Assembly: GCA_964236535.1 (NCBI GenBank)
Contig: CAXSEF010000011.1
Span: forward strand, 1-56,629
Length of the DNA: 56,629 bases
Origin: CAXSEF01 sp964236535
GTDB taxonomy: Bacteria > Pseudomonadota > Alphaproteobacteria > Acetobacterales > Acetobacteraceae
Reading direction: 5' to 3'
Shown here: positions 17,620-26,831 of the stretch, piece by piece
Layout of the letters: every line of letters starts with the position of its first letter
How positions within the stretch are numbered: position 1 is the stretch's first letter
Notes under the pieces: generated by a model
Seen by the model: only the letters and a program-made list of their open reading frames with translations
Databases searched by the model: none
Told to the model about the DNA's origin: nothing
Position numbers and translations under genes: made by a program

Positions 17620-18752
17620 AGGGCCGGCACCGCTGCCGCGGTGCGCAGGCTGGCGGCGGCGGCGGCGGTGACGCGGTCCGGGGTCGGCCAGGCGTCGTTG
17701 GCCTCGGGGGCGACGCTGGCGTAGGGCGGCGGGTAGCCCCACAGGCGGTCGTGTCCGGCCTGGTCCTGGTGCATGCCGCCGAGCACGGCCACCGTCGGGC
17801 GGCGGAACGCGGCGGCGACGTGGAGCAGCATCGAGCCGTTGCACAGCACGAGGTCGGCCTGCTCGGCCAGCGCGAAGGTGGTGCGCAGCGAGCTGTCGCC
17901 GCACAGCGAGCGGGCGCCGGGGATGCCGGCGGAGAGCACGCGCGCCGCGCGGTCCTGGTCGACGGGCCCGCCGACCAGGACGATGTTCAGCGGCCCGGCG
18001 CCGGGCATCGCCGCCGCCAGCCCGCGCAGCGCCGCGCCCCAGGACTCGGGGGGCCAGCACTTCTCCTCCAGGCCGCCGCCGGGCCCGACCAGGATGCGGA
18101 GCTCGCCGGCGGGGCGGGGCTCGCCCCACAGGCGCGCGGCCGTGTCGCGCTCGGCGTCGGTCGGGTAGAGCTGCGGGCGGACCTCGGGCGGGTCGGTGGC
18201 GCCGAGCAGCGCGGCCTGGCGCAAGGCGGCCTCGGCGACGTGCACCTCGGGGGAGAACTCGGTGTACTGCTGGCACGCGGACCAGCCGCCGCGATAGCCG
18301 CGGATGCCGACGCGGTAACGCACCCCGATGCGCATCATCAGGATCGCGCCGACGTGGCTGCCGAGCAGGTCGAGGCCGACGTCGAAGCCGCCGTGCCGGC
18401 GTGCCGCGGCGACCTGCGGCGAGCCGCGCAGGTAGCGGACGACCGCGCCCCAGGACTGGTCGTGCACCACCTTGTTGTTCCAGGGGACGTCGAGCTCGAC
18501 CACCTCGTCGACGAAGGGGTTGTTCTCGAGGATCGGGCGGCCCCAGCCGCCGATGCCCGCGACCAGGCGGGCGGCGGGGAAGCGGCGGCGCAGCGCCTGG
18601 AACACCGGTGTCGCGGTCAGCAGGTCGCCGAGGTCGTTCGGGCGCAGCACCAGGATGTCGCGCGGGGCCGTCACACGTGGGTCCGGCCCGGTGCCGAACA
18701 CCCTGCCCACGGCCCCGACCGGCGCCTCGACCAGCAGTCCCTTCCAGCCCAT
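17616..18752 (-). CDS. Glycosyltransferase family 9 (ADP-heptose:LPS heptosyltransferase-like)
   Basis: 378 residues of the GT9 fold. The N-terminal nucleotide-sugar domain begins ILVLRPNDLGDLLTATPVFQALRRRFP. The C-terminal domain has ILVGPGGGLEEKCWPPESW, the GPVDQDRAAR helix and DLVLCNGSMLLHVAAAFRRPTVA. GT9 enzymes add L-glycero-D-manno-heptose from ADP-heptose to lipopolysaccharide core or related glycans at the inner membrane. Divergent from hldE, which makes the ADP-heptose precursor, a strong functional link. It lacks membrane segments, as expected. The acceptor is unknown. Confidence 0.88.
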   Translation of the reverse strand: MGWKGLLVEAPVGAVGRVFGTGPDPRVTAPRDILVLRPNDLGDLLTATPVFQALRRRFPAARLVAGIGGWGRPILENNPFVDEVVELDVPWNNKVVHDQSWGAVVRYLRGSPQVAAARRHGGFDVGLDLLGSHVGAILMMRIGVRYRVGIRGYRGGWSACQQYTEFSPEVHVAEAALRQAALLGATDPPEVRPQLYPTDAERDTAARLWGEPRPAGELRILVGPGGGLEEKCWPPESWGAALRGLAAAMPGAGPLNIVLVGGPVDQDRAARVLSAGIPGARSLCGDSSLRTTFALAEQADLVLCNGSMLLHVAAAFRRPTVAVLGGMHQDQAGHDRLWGYPPPYASVAPEANDAWPTPDRVTAAAAASLRTAAAVPAL

Positions 18753-19291
18753 CAGACCTCCATCCGCTCGGGCCAGCGCAGCGTGCGCGCGGCCGTGTGC
18801 AGGGTATCATGCCACCGCGGAGCGGGCTTCGGAAGGGAAGCCGGGCCGTGGCTCCGTCGGCGCCTGCAAGGCGGGGAGCCGCCGGAGGTTGCGATCCCGC
18901 ACGGAAACCTGTCCCTGCCGGTCGTTTCGACCCGCCTGTGCTGTACTCGGGTGCTCACCGCCCGCCTGACGGCCTGGAGGTGCTGCGCGCCGGTGCTCAC
19001 GGCAGCACGCCATGCGACTCGGCAGGGCGAATCCTCGAACGGGCTCCGGGCCCGCGGACCCGCAGGCGATGGGTTTCGTGGCGCGAGGTGGGGTGCGGCG
19101 CCGCCCGGCCTTCGGGGACGGTTCGCGAAGGGCCCTGCCGTACGGCGGGTCCGGGCGTAGTCCAGGCCTGCCTGCCGCACCGTTTGCTACAGCCGCCAGT
19201 TGCACGCCGCCGTTGCGTGTGGCGTCCCGAAATGGGATTGCTCTGGCCGGGTGGCGGCCGCCTGTTCACCCGTCGCGGCAGGGAGGCGAGA
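18753..19291. other. 539-bp divergent region, no gene recognised
   Basis: This lies between GT9 and hldE. Frames are open on both strands, but none gives recognisable protein. It includes a short hairpin (GTGCTG and CAGCAC, near 18977-19010). The hldE frame can be extended to an ATG at 19232 and beyond, but with no domain content. Both promoters must be here, and no clear -35/-10 pair stands out. Its length is unusual for this gene-dense window. Confidence 0.45.
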
Positions 19292-20773
19292 TTGGATTTT
19301 TCGGACGTGAGCGTGCTGTGCGTGGGCGACGTCATGCTCGACCGCTTCGTGCATGGCGACATCGACCGCATCTCGCCGGAGGCGCCGGTGCCGGTGCTGC
19401 GGCTGGGCCGGACGCGGGAGATGCTGGGCGGCACCGGCAACGTGGCGTGCAACATCGCGGCGCTGGGCGGGCGGGCGGTGCTGGTGGGCCTGGTCGGCGG
19501 CGACGACGCGGGCGCGGTGGTGCGGCGGATCGTCGGCGGCATCGCGGGATTGTCGTCGGGGCTGGTGGAGACGCGGCAGCGGCCGACGATCTGCAAGACG
19601 CGGTTCATCGCCGGGCGGCAGCAGGTGGTGCGCACCGACGAGGAGAGCACGGCGGCGCTGCACGGCGAGGAGGAGGCGCTGCTGCTCGCGGCGATCGAGG
19701 CGCGGCTTGCGGGGGCGGGGGCGGTGATCCTGTCCGACTACGGCAAGGGCGTGCTGTCGGCGTCGCTGGTGGCGCGGGTGATGGAGCGGGCGCGGGCGGC
19801 GGGCACGCCGGTGTTCGTGGACCCGAAGAGCCACGATTTCTCGCGCTACCGCGGGGCGACCTGCATCACGCCGAACCTCAAGGAGCTGGCGGCGGCGTCG
19901 CGGCTGCCGGTGGGCGAGGAGGCGGAGGTGGTGGCGGCGGCGCGCCGGGTGATGGCCGAGGCGGAGGCGACCGCGATCCTGGCGACGCGGTCGGAGAAGG
20001 GCATGGTGCTGGTGGAGAGCAGCGGCGAGGTGCACTCGGTGCCGTCGCGGGCGCGCGAGGTGTTCGACGTGTCGGGCGCGGGCGACACGGTGATCGCGAC
20101 GCTGGCGCTGGCGCACGCGTCGGGGCGTTCGCTCAGCCAGGCGATGCACGTGGCGAACGCCGCGGCCGGCGTGGTGGTCAGCAAGCTGGGGACGGCGACG
20201 GCGGACATCGCCGAGGTGATGCAGGAGCTCGACGAGCAGGACCAGCAGGCCGGCGGTGCCGCGGCGGGGAGCCCGCCCGGGGTGGTGGTGCCGGGGGTGC
20301 AGTCGCTGGGGCGGGTCGAGGGGCTGGTGGCGCGCTGGAAGGAGCAGGGGCTGCGGGTGGGGTTCACCAACGGCTGCTTCGACATCATCCATCCGGGGCA
20401 CGTGTCGCTGCTGGCCGAGGCGCGGCGGCAGTGCGACCGGCTGGTGGTGGCGCTCAACACCGACGAGAGCGTGTCGCGGCTGAAGGGGCCGTCGCGGCCG
20501 GTCAACACCCTGGATGCGCGGGCGCGGGTGGTGGCGGCGATCCGGCATGTCGACTGCGTGCTGGCGTTCGCCGAGCCGACGCCGCTCGAGGTGATCGGGT
20601 GCCTGCTGCCGGACGTGCTGGTCAAGGGTGCGGACTACTCGGTCGAGACCGTGGTGGGGGCGGAGATCGTGCAGCGCGCCGGCGGGCGGGTGCACCTGGC
20701 GGGGCTGGTGGCGGGGCAGTCCACCACGGCGACGCTGGCCAGGCTGCGCGACACCGCCGGGGCGGAGGGATGA
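19292..20773 (+). CDS. hldE: Bifunctional heptose-7-phosphate kinase / heptose-1-phosphate adenylyltransferase
   Basis: 493 residues combining two enzymes of ADP-heptose synthesis. Residues 1 to about 320 are a ribokinase-family kinase (VLCVGDVMLDRF, GGTGNVACNIAALGG, DVSGAGDTVIAT). Residues about 345-490 are the nucleotidyltransferase (FTNGCFDIIHPGHVSLL, LNTDESVSRLKG, LVKGADYS). I chose TTG 19292 because GGGAGG lies just upstream and the kinase fold starts at DFSDVSVLCVGD. An ATG at 19232 would add 20 unconserved residues. The stop overlaps the next start as ATGA. The product feeds heptosyltransferases such as the divergent GT9. Confidence 0.93.
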   Translation: MDFSDVSVLCVGDVMLDRFVHGDIDRISPEAPVPVLRLGRTREMLGGTGNVACNIAALGGRAVLVGLVGGDDAGAVVRRIVGGIAGLSSGLVETRQRPTICKTRFIAGRQQVVRTDEESTAALHGEEEALLLAAIEARLAGAGAVILSDYGKGVLSASLVARVMERARAAGTPVFVDPKSHDFSRYRGATCITPNLKELAAASRLPVGEEAEVVAAARRVMAEAEATAILATRSEKGMVLVESSGEVHSVPSRAREVFDVSGAGDTVIATLALAHASGRSLSQAMHVANAAAGVVVSKLGTATADIAEVMQELDEQDQQAGGAAAGSPPGVVVPGVQSLGRVEGLVARWKEQGLRVGFTNGCFDIIHPGHVSLLAEARRQCDRLVVALNTDESVSRLKGPSRPVNTLDARARVVAAIRHVDCVLAFAEPTPLEVIGCLLPDVLVKGADYSVETVVGAEIVQRAGGRVHLAGLVAGQSTTATLARLRDTAGAEG

Positions 20774-22002
20774 GCGGCGGCGCGGCTGGCGGCGCGGCTG
20801 GCGGCGGCGGGCCGGGCGATGGCGGGCCGGGCGATGGCGCGGGGGTCTCGATTTCGGCGGCGGACCGGACGGCGGTGCTGCGGGTGCATGCGGCGTTCCG
20901 CGACTGGATGGAGGGGCAGGCGCTGCCGTTCTGGGCGGGGCCGGGGTCCGACGGGGCGGGGCGGGGCTTCCACGAGCACATGACGCTCGCCGGCGAGGGG
21001 CCGGGCGAGGTGCCCAAGCGGGTGCGGGTGCAGGCGCGCCAGGTGTACGTGTACTCGAACGCGGCGGTGCTGGGCTGGGCGGGGGGGGCTGCCGCGGCGC
21101 GGCACGGCTGGACGTTCCTGCGCCAGGCGGCGCGCGCGGACGGGCACTGGTCGCGGGCGCTGTCGCCGCAGGGCGCGGTGGTCGACGCGACGGCCGACCT
21201 GTACGACCTGGCGTTCGTGCTGTTCGCCAGTGCGTGGTACGCGCGGGCGAGCGGCGAGGACGAGCCGCTGGTGCTGGCGGCGCGGACGCTGGGCTGGATC
21301 CGGGCGACGATGGGCGCACCGGGCGGCGGGCTGTGGAACACCTGGCCGGCGGGCGCGGGGCACCGGCAGCAGAACCCGCACATGCACATGCTCGAGGCGG
21401 TGCTGGCGCTGCACGCGGCGACCGGGGACGCGGCGTACGCGGCGTATGCGCGCGAGCTGCTGGCGCTGTTCCGCACGCGGTTCTTCGAGCCCGCGACCGG
21501 GACGCTGGGGGAGTTCTTCGACGAGCGGCTCGGGGTGGCCGAGGGCGAGGCGGGCAGCCATGTCGAGCCGGGGCACCACTACGAATGGGTGTGGCTGCTC
21601 GACCGGGCGGCGCGCCAGCTCGGCGAGTGGCACGCGGCGGAGGCGGAGGCGCTGTATGCGTTCGCCGGGGCGCACGGGGTGGATGGCGGGCGCGGGCTGG
21701 TGCGCGACGTGGTGGGGCGCGACGGCGTGCTGCGGCGCGGCAGCTTCCGGCTGTGGGCGCAGACCGAGGCGCTGAAGGCGCACGTGGTGATGCTGGAGCG
21801 CGGGCACGACAGCGCGGGCGACGTGGTGCGGGCGGCGGAGGGGCTGCTCGGGCTCTATCTGGGGCGGGCGCGGGCGGGGACCTGGATCGACCAGCTCGAC
21901 GCGGACGCGGCGCCGGTGTCGGTGCATGTGCCGGCAAGCTCGTTCTATCACCTGTTCATGGGGTACGCGGAGCTGGACCGGCTGGCGCGACTGCTGGCGT
22001 GA
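20770..22002 (+). CDS. AGE-family sugar epimerase/isomerase
   Basis: 410 residues of the N-acylglucosamine 2-epimerase (AGE) family, an alpha6/alpha6 barrel. Characteristic stretches are RQVYVYSNAAVLGW, NPHMHMLEAVLALH, the catalytic-type HVEPGHHYEWVWLLDRA, and RLWAQTEALKAH. Family activities include GlcNAc 2-epimerase, cellobiose 2-epimerase and mannose isomerase; the specific one is not visible. The first 27 residues are a Gly/Ala-rich tail (GGAAGGAAGGGGPGDG). ATG 20770 overlaps the hldE stop as ATGA, so it is coupled to ADP-heptose synthesis and may act on a related hexose or heptose. Confidence 0.85.
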   Translation: MSGGAAGGAAGGGGPGDGGPGDGAGVSISAADRTAVLRVHAAFRDWMEGQALPFWAGPGSDGAGRGFHEHMTLAGEGPGEVPKRVRVQARQVYVYSNAAVLGWAGGAAAARHGWTFLRQAARADGHWSRALSPQGAVVDATADLYDLAFVLFASAWYARASGEDEPLVLAARTLGWIRATMGAPGGGLWNTWPAGAGHRQQNPHMHMLEAVLALHAATGDAAYAAYARELLALFRTRFFEPATGTLGEFFDERLGVAEGEAGSHVEPGHHYEWVWLLDRAARQLGEWHAAEAEALYAFAGAHGVDGGRGLVRDVVGRDGVLRRGSFRLWAQTEALKAHVVMLERGHDSAGDVVRAAEGLLGLYLGRARAGTWIDQLDADAAPVSVHVPASSFYHLFMGYAELDRLARLLA

Positions 22003-22015
22003 AAGCGGGATAGGA

Positions 22016-22201
22016 CTGGGCTTTCCCTCCGTCCTCATTGCACGGGCCCAGGCGGGCCGGTGCAATGAGGACGGGCCCGGCCGGGACCCGCCTAAGCCCT
22101 GAGGCCTTTGGAAACCTCTTGCTAAGCATAGGGATTCCAAGGGCCCAGCCTTTGGCGGAGTCCAGAGGCAGAGCCTCTGGCCCTGGCCTGCTGCACGCAG
22201 G
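22016..22201. repeat. Intergenic palindromic element (H-C-B-A order)
   Basis: It contains the longest perfect hairpin seen here: 15-bp arms at 22029-22043 and 22060-22074, with a 16-nt loop. Reversed C, B and A modules follow, ending CTGGCCCTGGCCTGC. It lies between the co-directional AGE-family and Wza-like genes. Confidence 0.85.
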
Positions 22202-22264
22202 GCTTGTTCCCAGGACGGTAGTACATGGTAAAGGTTGCTGGATGCATAAGTCCTGCACCCTGCG

Positions 22265-22999
22265 ATGAGGTTTCCAGCGCGCCTGCGGCGTGGCGTGTGG
22301 CTGGCCGTGGCCGTGGTGTTGTCGGGGTGCGCGCAGACGGTTGCGGGGCTGCCGCGGGCGCCGGAGGTGGTGGCGCCGCAGGCCGGGGTGGCGGCGTCGA
22401 TCCCGCCATACCGCCTGCAGGTGGGCGACGTGCTGGGGGTGCGGCTGCTGCTCAACCCGGAGCTGAACGAGGAGGTCACGGTGCGGCCGGACGGGCGGAT
22501 CTCGACGGTTCTGGCCGAGGGGGTGGTGGCGTACGGGCGGACGCCGGAGGAGCTGGCTGCGGCGCTGCGGGTCGACTACGGGCACGAGCTGCGGGCGCCG
22601 CGGCTGAGCGTGGAGGTGCGCAGTTTCGCGCCGAACCGGATCTATGTGGCGGGCGAGGTGAACACGCCGGGCGAGTTCATCACGGTCGGGCCGAACCTGA
22701 CGGTGCTGCAGGCGGTCGCGCGGGCCGGCGGGGCGAAGCTGTCGGGCGACCTCGACCGCATCTTCCTGGTGCGGCGCGGGCCGGGCGACGTGCCGCAGGT
22801 GTATTCGGTGGACTACCGGGCGGCGATCCGGGGGGCGGACCCGGCGGCGGACGTGCGGCTGGCGCCGTTCGACATCGTGTACGTGCCGCGGACCGGGATT
22901 TACGAGTTCTACACGCACTTCAACCAGTATCTGCAGCAGTTCGTGCCGGTCAGCTGGGGGTTCTCCTACATCACCAGCCCGCTGGTGGGCGGGCACTGA
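22265..22999 (+). CDS. Polysaccharide biosynthesis/export lipoprotein (Wza-like)
   Basis: 244 residues with a lipoprotein signal (LAVAVVLSGC, Cys at about residue 22). It carries the Poly_export domain (YRLQVGDVLGVRLLLNPELN, then VTVRPDGRISTVLAEGVVAYG) and a SLBB-type segment (RIYVAGEVNTPGEFITVGP, then LTVLQAVARAGG). Such outer-membrane auxiliary proteins form or gate the channel for capsule or exopolysaccharide export. It is shorter than Wza (about 380) and has one clear SLBB repeat. It precedes galE, and with galU and the hexomutase at 43-46 kb implies exopolysaccharide production. No polymerase or Wzc kinase is in the window. Confidence 0.88.
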   Translation: MRFPARLRRGVWLAVAVVLSGCAQTVAGLPRAPEVVAPQAGVAASIPPYRLQVGDVLGVRLLLNPELNEEVTVRPDGRISTVLAEGVVAYGRTPEELAAALRVDYGHELRAPRLSVEVRSFAPNRIYVAGEVNTPGEFITVGPNLTVLQAVARAGGAKLSGDLDRIFLVRRGPGDVPQVYSVDYRAAIRGADPAADVRLAPFDIVYVPRTGIYEFYTHFNQYLQQFVPVSWGFSYITSPLVGGH

Positions 23000-23075
23000 G
23001 GCGCGGTGCCTTGCCGTGGGCGCCGGCGCGTGCTGTCGCTGGCTGCGGAACGGCAGGGTGGGGCGGGGTGACGGG

Positions 23076-24062
23076 ATGAGTCGGTATCTGGTGACGGGCG
23101 GCGCCGGGTTCGTGGGCAGCCACGTCGTGCTCGCCCTGCTCGGCCGCGGGCACGAGGTCGTGGTGCTCGACGACCTGAGCAAGGGGCACGAGGCGGCGGT
23201 CACCGCACCGGCGCGGCTGCTGCGGGCGTCGCTGCACGATGCGGACGCGGTCGAGGCGGTGCTGGCGGACGGGCCGTGGGACGGGGTGCTGCATTTCGCG
23301 GCGCTGTCGCTGGTGGGCGAGAGCATGCGCGAGCCGTTCCGCTACCTGCTGGACAACGGCGTCAGCGGCATGCGGCTGATCGAGGCGTGCGTGCGCCACG
23401 GCGTGCCGCGGTTCGTGCTGTCGTCGACGGCGAACCTGTTCGGCGAGCCGGACGTGGTGCCGATCGGCGAGGACGCGCGCATCGACCCGTCGTCGCCGTA
23501 CGGGGAGAGCAAGCTGATGATCGAGCGCACGCTGGGCTGGGCGTCGCGGCTGTGCGGGCTGAACGTCGCGTGCCTGCGGTATTTCAACGCGGCGGGCGCC
23601 GATGCGCAGGGGCGGCTGGGCGAGGACCACGACCCGGAGACGCACCTGATCCCGCTGGTGATCGACGCGGCGCTGGGGCGGCGTGGCGCGCTCGAACTGT
23701 TCGGCGACGACTATCCGACGCCCGACGGCACCTGCATCCGCGACTACGTGCATGTGAGCGACCTGGCGGAGGCGCACCTGCTGGCGCTGGACCGGCTGGC
23801 GCATGGCTCGGTGACCTACAACATCGGCAGCGGACAGGGGCATTCGGTGCGCGAGGTGATCGCCGCGGTGGAGCGCGTGGCCGGCCGGGCGGTGCCGGTG
23901 CGGGTGGCGGCGCGGCGGGCCGGCGACCCGGCGATCCTGGTGGCCTCGTCGGAGCGGCTGCGCTCGCAGACCGGCTGGCGCCCGCTGCTGGGCGGCCTGG
24001 ACGACATGGTGCGCACCGCGTTCGCGTGGCGCGAGGCGCATCCGGGTGGGTACGGGGCGTAG
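23076..24062 (+). CDS. galE: UDP-glucose 4-epimerase
   Basis: 328 residues, the usual GalE length. The extended SDR NAD-binding motif VTGGAGFVGSHV opens the protein. LDDLSKGHEAA follows, then the catalytic Ser/Tyr/Lys region with SPYGESKLMIE, and RYFNAAGAD and RDYVHVSDLAEAHLLAL near the C-terminal part. It interconverts UDP-glucose and UDP-galactose for glycan synthesis. ATG 23076 is preceded by GACGGG. The catalytic Thr/Ser region reads LSSTANLFG rather than the usual SSSATVYG, a small variation. It follows the Wza-like gene by 76 nt and may be co-transcribed. Confidence 0.93.
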   Translation: MSRYLVTGGAGFVGSHVVLALLGRGHEVVVLDDLSKGHEAAVTAPARLLRASLHDADAVEAVLADGPWDGVLHFAALSLVGESMREPFRYLLDNGVSGMRLIEACVRHGVPRFVLSSTANLFGEPDVVPIGEDARIDPSSPYGESKLMIERTLGWASRLCGLNVACLRYFNAAGADAQGRLGEDHDPETHLIPLVIDAALGRRGALELFGDDYPTPDGTCIRDYVHVSDLAEAHLLALDRLAHGSVTYNIGSGQGHSVREVIAAVERVAGRAVPVRVAARRAGDPAILVASSERLRSQTGWRPLLGGLDDMVRTAFAWREAHPGGYGA

Positions 24063-24067
24063 CGTCA

Positions 24068-24205
24068 GCAAGCAAGGCTGGGCGCCGCCCAGACCCGCCA
24101 AAGGCCGGGGGCCTTTGGGGACCACTTGCCCAGGCACAGGGATTCTCAAGGCTCAGCCTTGAGCGGAGTCCAGAGGCAGAGCCTCTGGCCTTGCCTGCTT
24201 CGCGG
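24068..24205. repeat. Intergenic palindromic element (D-C-B-A order)
   Basis: A reversed complete copy: D, C (CCAAAGGCCGGGGGCCTTTGG), a linker AGGCACAGGGATTC, a B variant (CAAGGCTCAGCCTTG) and A. It lies between the co-directional galE and response regulator genes. Confidence 0.85.
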
Positions 24206-24281
24206 CTCGCGTCCGCCCGGCGGATTGCAAAGAAGTGCAACCGGGTCTGCCGGCTGCGGGCGCAGGCTGTAGGTTGGGGTG

Positions 24282-24998
24282 ATGGAGACCCTGCCCCACA
24301 TCCTGGTGGTCGACGACGACCGCGAGATCCGCGACCTGCTGGCGAAGTTCCTGGAGCGCCATCCGTTCCGGGTCACCACCGCGCGCGACACCCGCGAGGC
24401 GCGCCGCCTGTGGCCGGCGGGGCACTACCAGCTGGTGATCCTCGACCTGATGCTGCCCGGGGAGGGCGGGCTGGAGTTCGCGCGCTGGCTGCGCCAGCAG
24501 ACCGACGTGCCGATCATCATGCTGACCGCGATGGGCGAGGAGACCGACCGCATCGTCGGGCTGGAGATGGGGGCCGACGACTACCTGGCCAAGCCGTTCA
24601 ACCCGCGCGAGCTGCTGGCGCGGGTGCGCGCGGTGCTGCGGCGCACGGTCGACCGCGAGGAGCGCCGCAACGGGGTGGCCAAGGCGCTGCGCTTCGCGGG
24701 ATGGACGCTGGAGCCGGCGCGGCGGCGGCTGCTCAGCCCGGACGGGGTCGAGGTGTCGCTGACCGGGGGCGAGTACGACCTGCTGGCGGCGCTGCTGGAC
24801 CGGGCGAACCGGGTGCTGACGCGCGACATGCTGCTCGACCTGCTGCGCGGGCGGCAGGCGGGGCCGTTCGACCGGGCGATCGACGTGGCGATCAGCCGGC
24901 TGCGGCGCAAGCTGGAGGATGACGGGCGCCACGCGCAGCTGATCAAGACGGTGCGCGGCGGCGGCTACGTGCTGGCGGTCGATGTCGAGCGCGCCTGA
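24282..24998 (+). CDS. OmpR-family response regulator
   Basis: A 238-residue DNA-binding response regulator. The receiver domain has DDD (11-13), phospho-acceptor Asp55 in ILDLMLPG, Thr in IMLTAMG and Lys in DDYLAKPFN. The C-terminal winged helix (about 130-238) shows LTGGEYDLLAALLDRANRVL, then FDRAIDVAISRLRRKLEDD and VRGGGYVLAVDV. The form matches EnvZ/OmpR-type regulators of envelope genes. ATG 24282 is used, and a GTG one codon upstream is also possible. The sensor kinase follows after 26 nt and is its probable partner. Confidence 0.94.
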   Translation: METLPHILVVDDDREIRDLLAKFLERHPFRVTTARDTREARRLWPAGHYQLVILDLMLPGEGGLEFARWLRQQTDVPIIMLTAMGEETDRIVGLEMGADDYLAKPFNPRELLARVRAVLRRTVDREERRNGVAKALRFAGWTLEPARRRLLSPDGVEVSLTGGEYDLLAALLDRANRVLTRDMLLDLLRGRQAGPFDRAIDVAISRLRRKLEDDGRHAQLIKTVRGGGYVLAVDVERA

Positions 24999-25024
24999 GC
25001 GGCGGCGCGGCGGAGGCTGCTGCG

Positions 25025-26617
25025 GTGACGACCGCGGGGGCGGGAGCGGGGTCGTTGGCGGGGGGCGGGTCGATGGATGACGTCCGGGCGGTTCCGGAGG
25101 GGGGCTGGGAGGAGCAGACGTTGCCGTTCGCCGCGATCGAGGAGCGGGCGGTTCGGGCCGGGCCGCCGGCGGCGCGGGCCGCTTCGGGGTCCGTTGCACG
25201 ACGCGTGGTGGCGGGGGGGCGCACCAGGGGCTGGCTCGGCGGCGCGGAGCCGGTGCTGGCGGCCGGTCGCGCGCGGGCGTTGCGGGCGTTGCATGCGGCG
25301 TGCCCGCGCAGTCTGGCCTCGCGGACGGCGCTGGCGGTGCTGGCCGGGCTGATGGCGGTGCAGGCCGGCGGGCTGATGATCCACACCGCCGACCAGCGGC
25401 GGCTGCAGCATGTCGAGATGGAGGGCGGGCTCGGGCTGCGGCTGATCCGTTCGTACCGTCTGCTGGTGCACGCGCCGGCGGCGCGGCAGGCCGACATGGT
25501 GGCGGTGCTGGGCGAGGAGATGACGCGGGTGTCGCTGGACGCGGCTCCGGACGCGCACGGGCTGGAGCCGGCGCCGGCCGATGTCGCGCGTGCGATCACG
25601 GCCGACATGCCGCTGGCGCCGCTGAGCGGCGAGGAGTACCCGCGTGTGATCCGGATCTACGGGACGCCCTCGCTGCACCGGATCGGCGCCTCGTTCCAGG
25701 TGCCGGACGGGCGCTGGCTGAACCTTGGCGTGACGATGCACGTCATGCCGCGCCGGCAGTCGCCGGCCTTCCTGACGGCGTTCCTGGCGATGACGGCGGC
25801 GGGGGCGGGGCTGATCCTGTGGGCGGTGCGGCGGCTGACGGCGCCGGTGCGCACGCTGGCGGCGGCGGCGGAGCGGCTGGGGCGCGACGTGAATGCCGAC
25901 CCGCTGCCGGAGGGCGGCCCGTCCGAGGTCGCCAAGGCGGCGGTCGCGTTCAACACCATGGCCGCGCGCATCCGCAACTTCGTCGACAGCCGGACCTTCC
26001 TGCTGACCGCGGTGGGCCACGACCTGCGCACCCCGATCACCCGGCTGAAGCTGCGCTCCGAGTTCATCGACGACGACGAGCTGCGGGCGAAGTTCATGGC
26101 CGACCTCGACGACCTGGAGCAGATGGTGGCGTCCACCTTGGCGTTCGGCCGCGACGCGCTGGATCGCCAGCCGATGGCGCCGGTCGACCTGGTGGCGCTG
26201 CTGCGCACCGTGCTCGACGAGGCGGGCGACGCCCGGCCGGGGATCTCGGAGCGGCTGTCGTGGTCGGGGCCGGCGCGGCTGGTGGTGCACGCCTCGCCGA
26301 TCGCGCTGAAGCGGGCGTTCGCCAACCTGGTCGGCAACGCGGTCGCCTATGGCGGCGGCGCGCAGGTCAGCGTGCAGCCGGCGGGGGGAATGCTCACGAT
26401 CCTGGTCGAGGACGACGGGCCTGGGCTGCCGGCCGCCTCGCTGGAGCGGGTGTTCGAGCCGTTCTTCCGCGGCGAGCCGAGCCGGTCGCGCGAGACCGGG
26501 GGCATGGGGCTCGGGCTGCCGATCACGCGCAACATCCTGCGCGCGCATGGCGGCGACGTGGTGGTGGTGAACCGGGAGGCAGGCGGGCTGCGCGCGGTGG
26601 TGACGCTGCCGGTGTGA
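25025..26617 (+). CDS. EnvZ-type sensor histidine kinase
   Basis: 530 residues. The N-terminus is long and cytoplasmic (about 95 residues, low complexity). TM1 is at about 97-119 and a periplasmic domain of about 125 residues follows. TM2 is at about 249-268, then HAMP (RRLTAPVRTLAAAAERLG). The HisKA phospho-acceptor is His332 (VGHDLRTPITRLKL), and HATPase_c has N434/N438 (FANLVGNAVAYGGG), EDDGPGL and GGMGLGLPI. It should phosphorylate the OmpR-type regulator just upstream. GTG at 25025 is uncertain; ATG 25073 would drop part of the unconserved leader. The input signal is unknown. Confidence 0.92.
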   Translation: MTTAGAGAGSLAGGGSMDDVRAVPEGGWEEQTLPFAAIEERAVRAGPPAARAASGSVARRVVAGGRTRGWLGGAEPVLAAGRARALRALHAACPRSLASRTALAVLAGLMAVQAGGLMIHTADQRRLQHVEMEGGLGLRLIRSYRLLVHAPAARQADMVAVLGEEMTRVSLDAAPDAHGLEPAPADVARAITADMPLAPLSGEEYPRVIRIYGTPSLHRIGASFQVPDGRWLNLGVTMHVMPRRQSPAFLTAFLAMTAAGAGLILWAVRRLTAPVRTLAAAAERLGRDVNADPLPEGGPSEVAKAAVAFNTMAARIRNFVDSRTFLLTAVGHDLRTPITRLKLRSEFIDDDELRAKFMADLDDLEQMVASTLAFGRDALDRQPMAPVDLVALLRTVLDEAGDARPGISERLSWSGPARLVVHASPIALKRAFANLVGNAVAYGGGAQVSVQPAGGMLTILVEDDGPGLPAASLERVFEPFFRGEPSRSRETGGMGLGLPITRNILRAHGGDVVVVNREAGGLRAVVTLPV

Positions 26618-26644
26618 CCGCCGGTCACCCGCTTTATTGGCCGG

Positions 26645-26815
26645 CAAGCGCAGCAAGGCCGGGCTCTCCCTCAAGCACAGGGATTCCAGAGGCTCAGCCA
26701 ATGGCTGCGTCCGGAGGCGGAGCCTCCGGCCCTGCTGGCCTGTCCGGTCACGGCGTCCCAAGGCTTGCCAATGGCTGCAACCGGAGGCAGAGCCTCTGGC
26801 TCTGCTTCCTTCGAC
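26645..26815. repeat. Intergenic palindromic element (scrambled)
   Basis: A rearranged copy: it opens like D (GCAGCAAGGCCGGGCTCTCCC), then has two broken B/A pairs, each reading AATGGCTGC between half-sites, with one ending GGAGGCGGAGCCTCCGG and the other GGAGGCAGAGCCTCTGG. It looks like an internal duplication of the B-A half. It lies between the kinase and YqaA-type genes, both on the + strand. Confidence 0.75.
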
Positions 26816-26831
26816 GCGAACGGACCGACCC

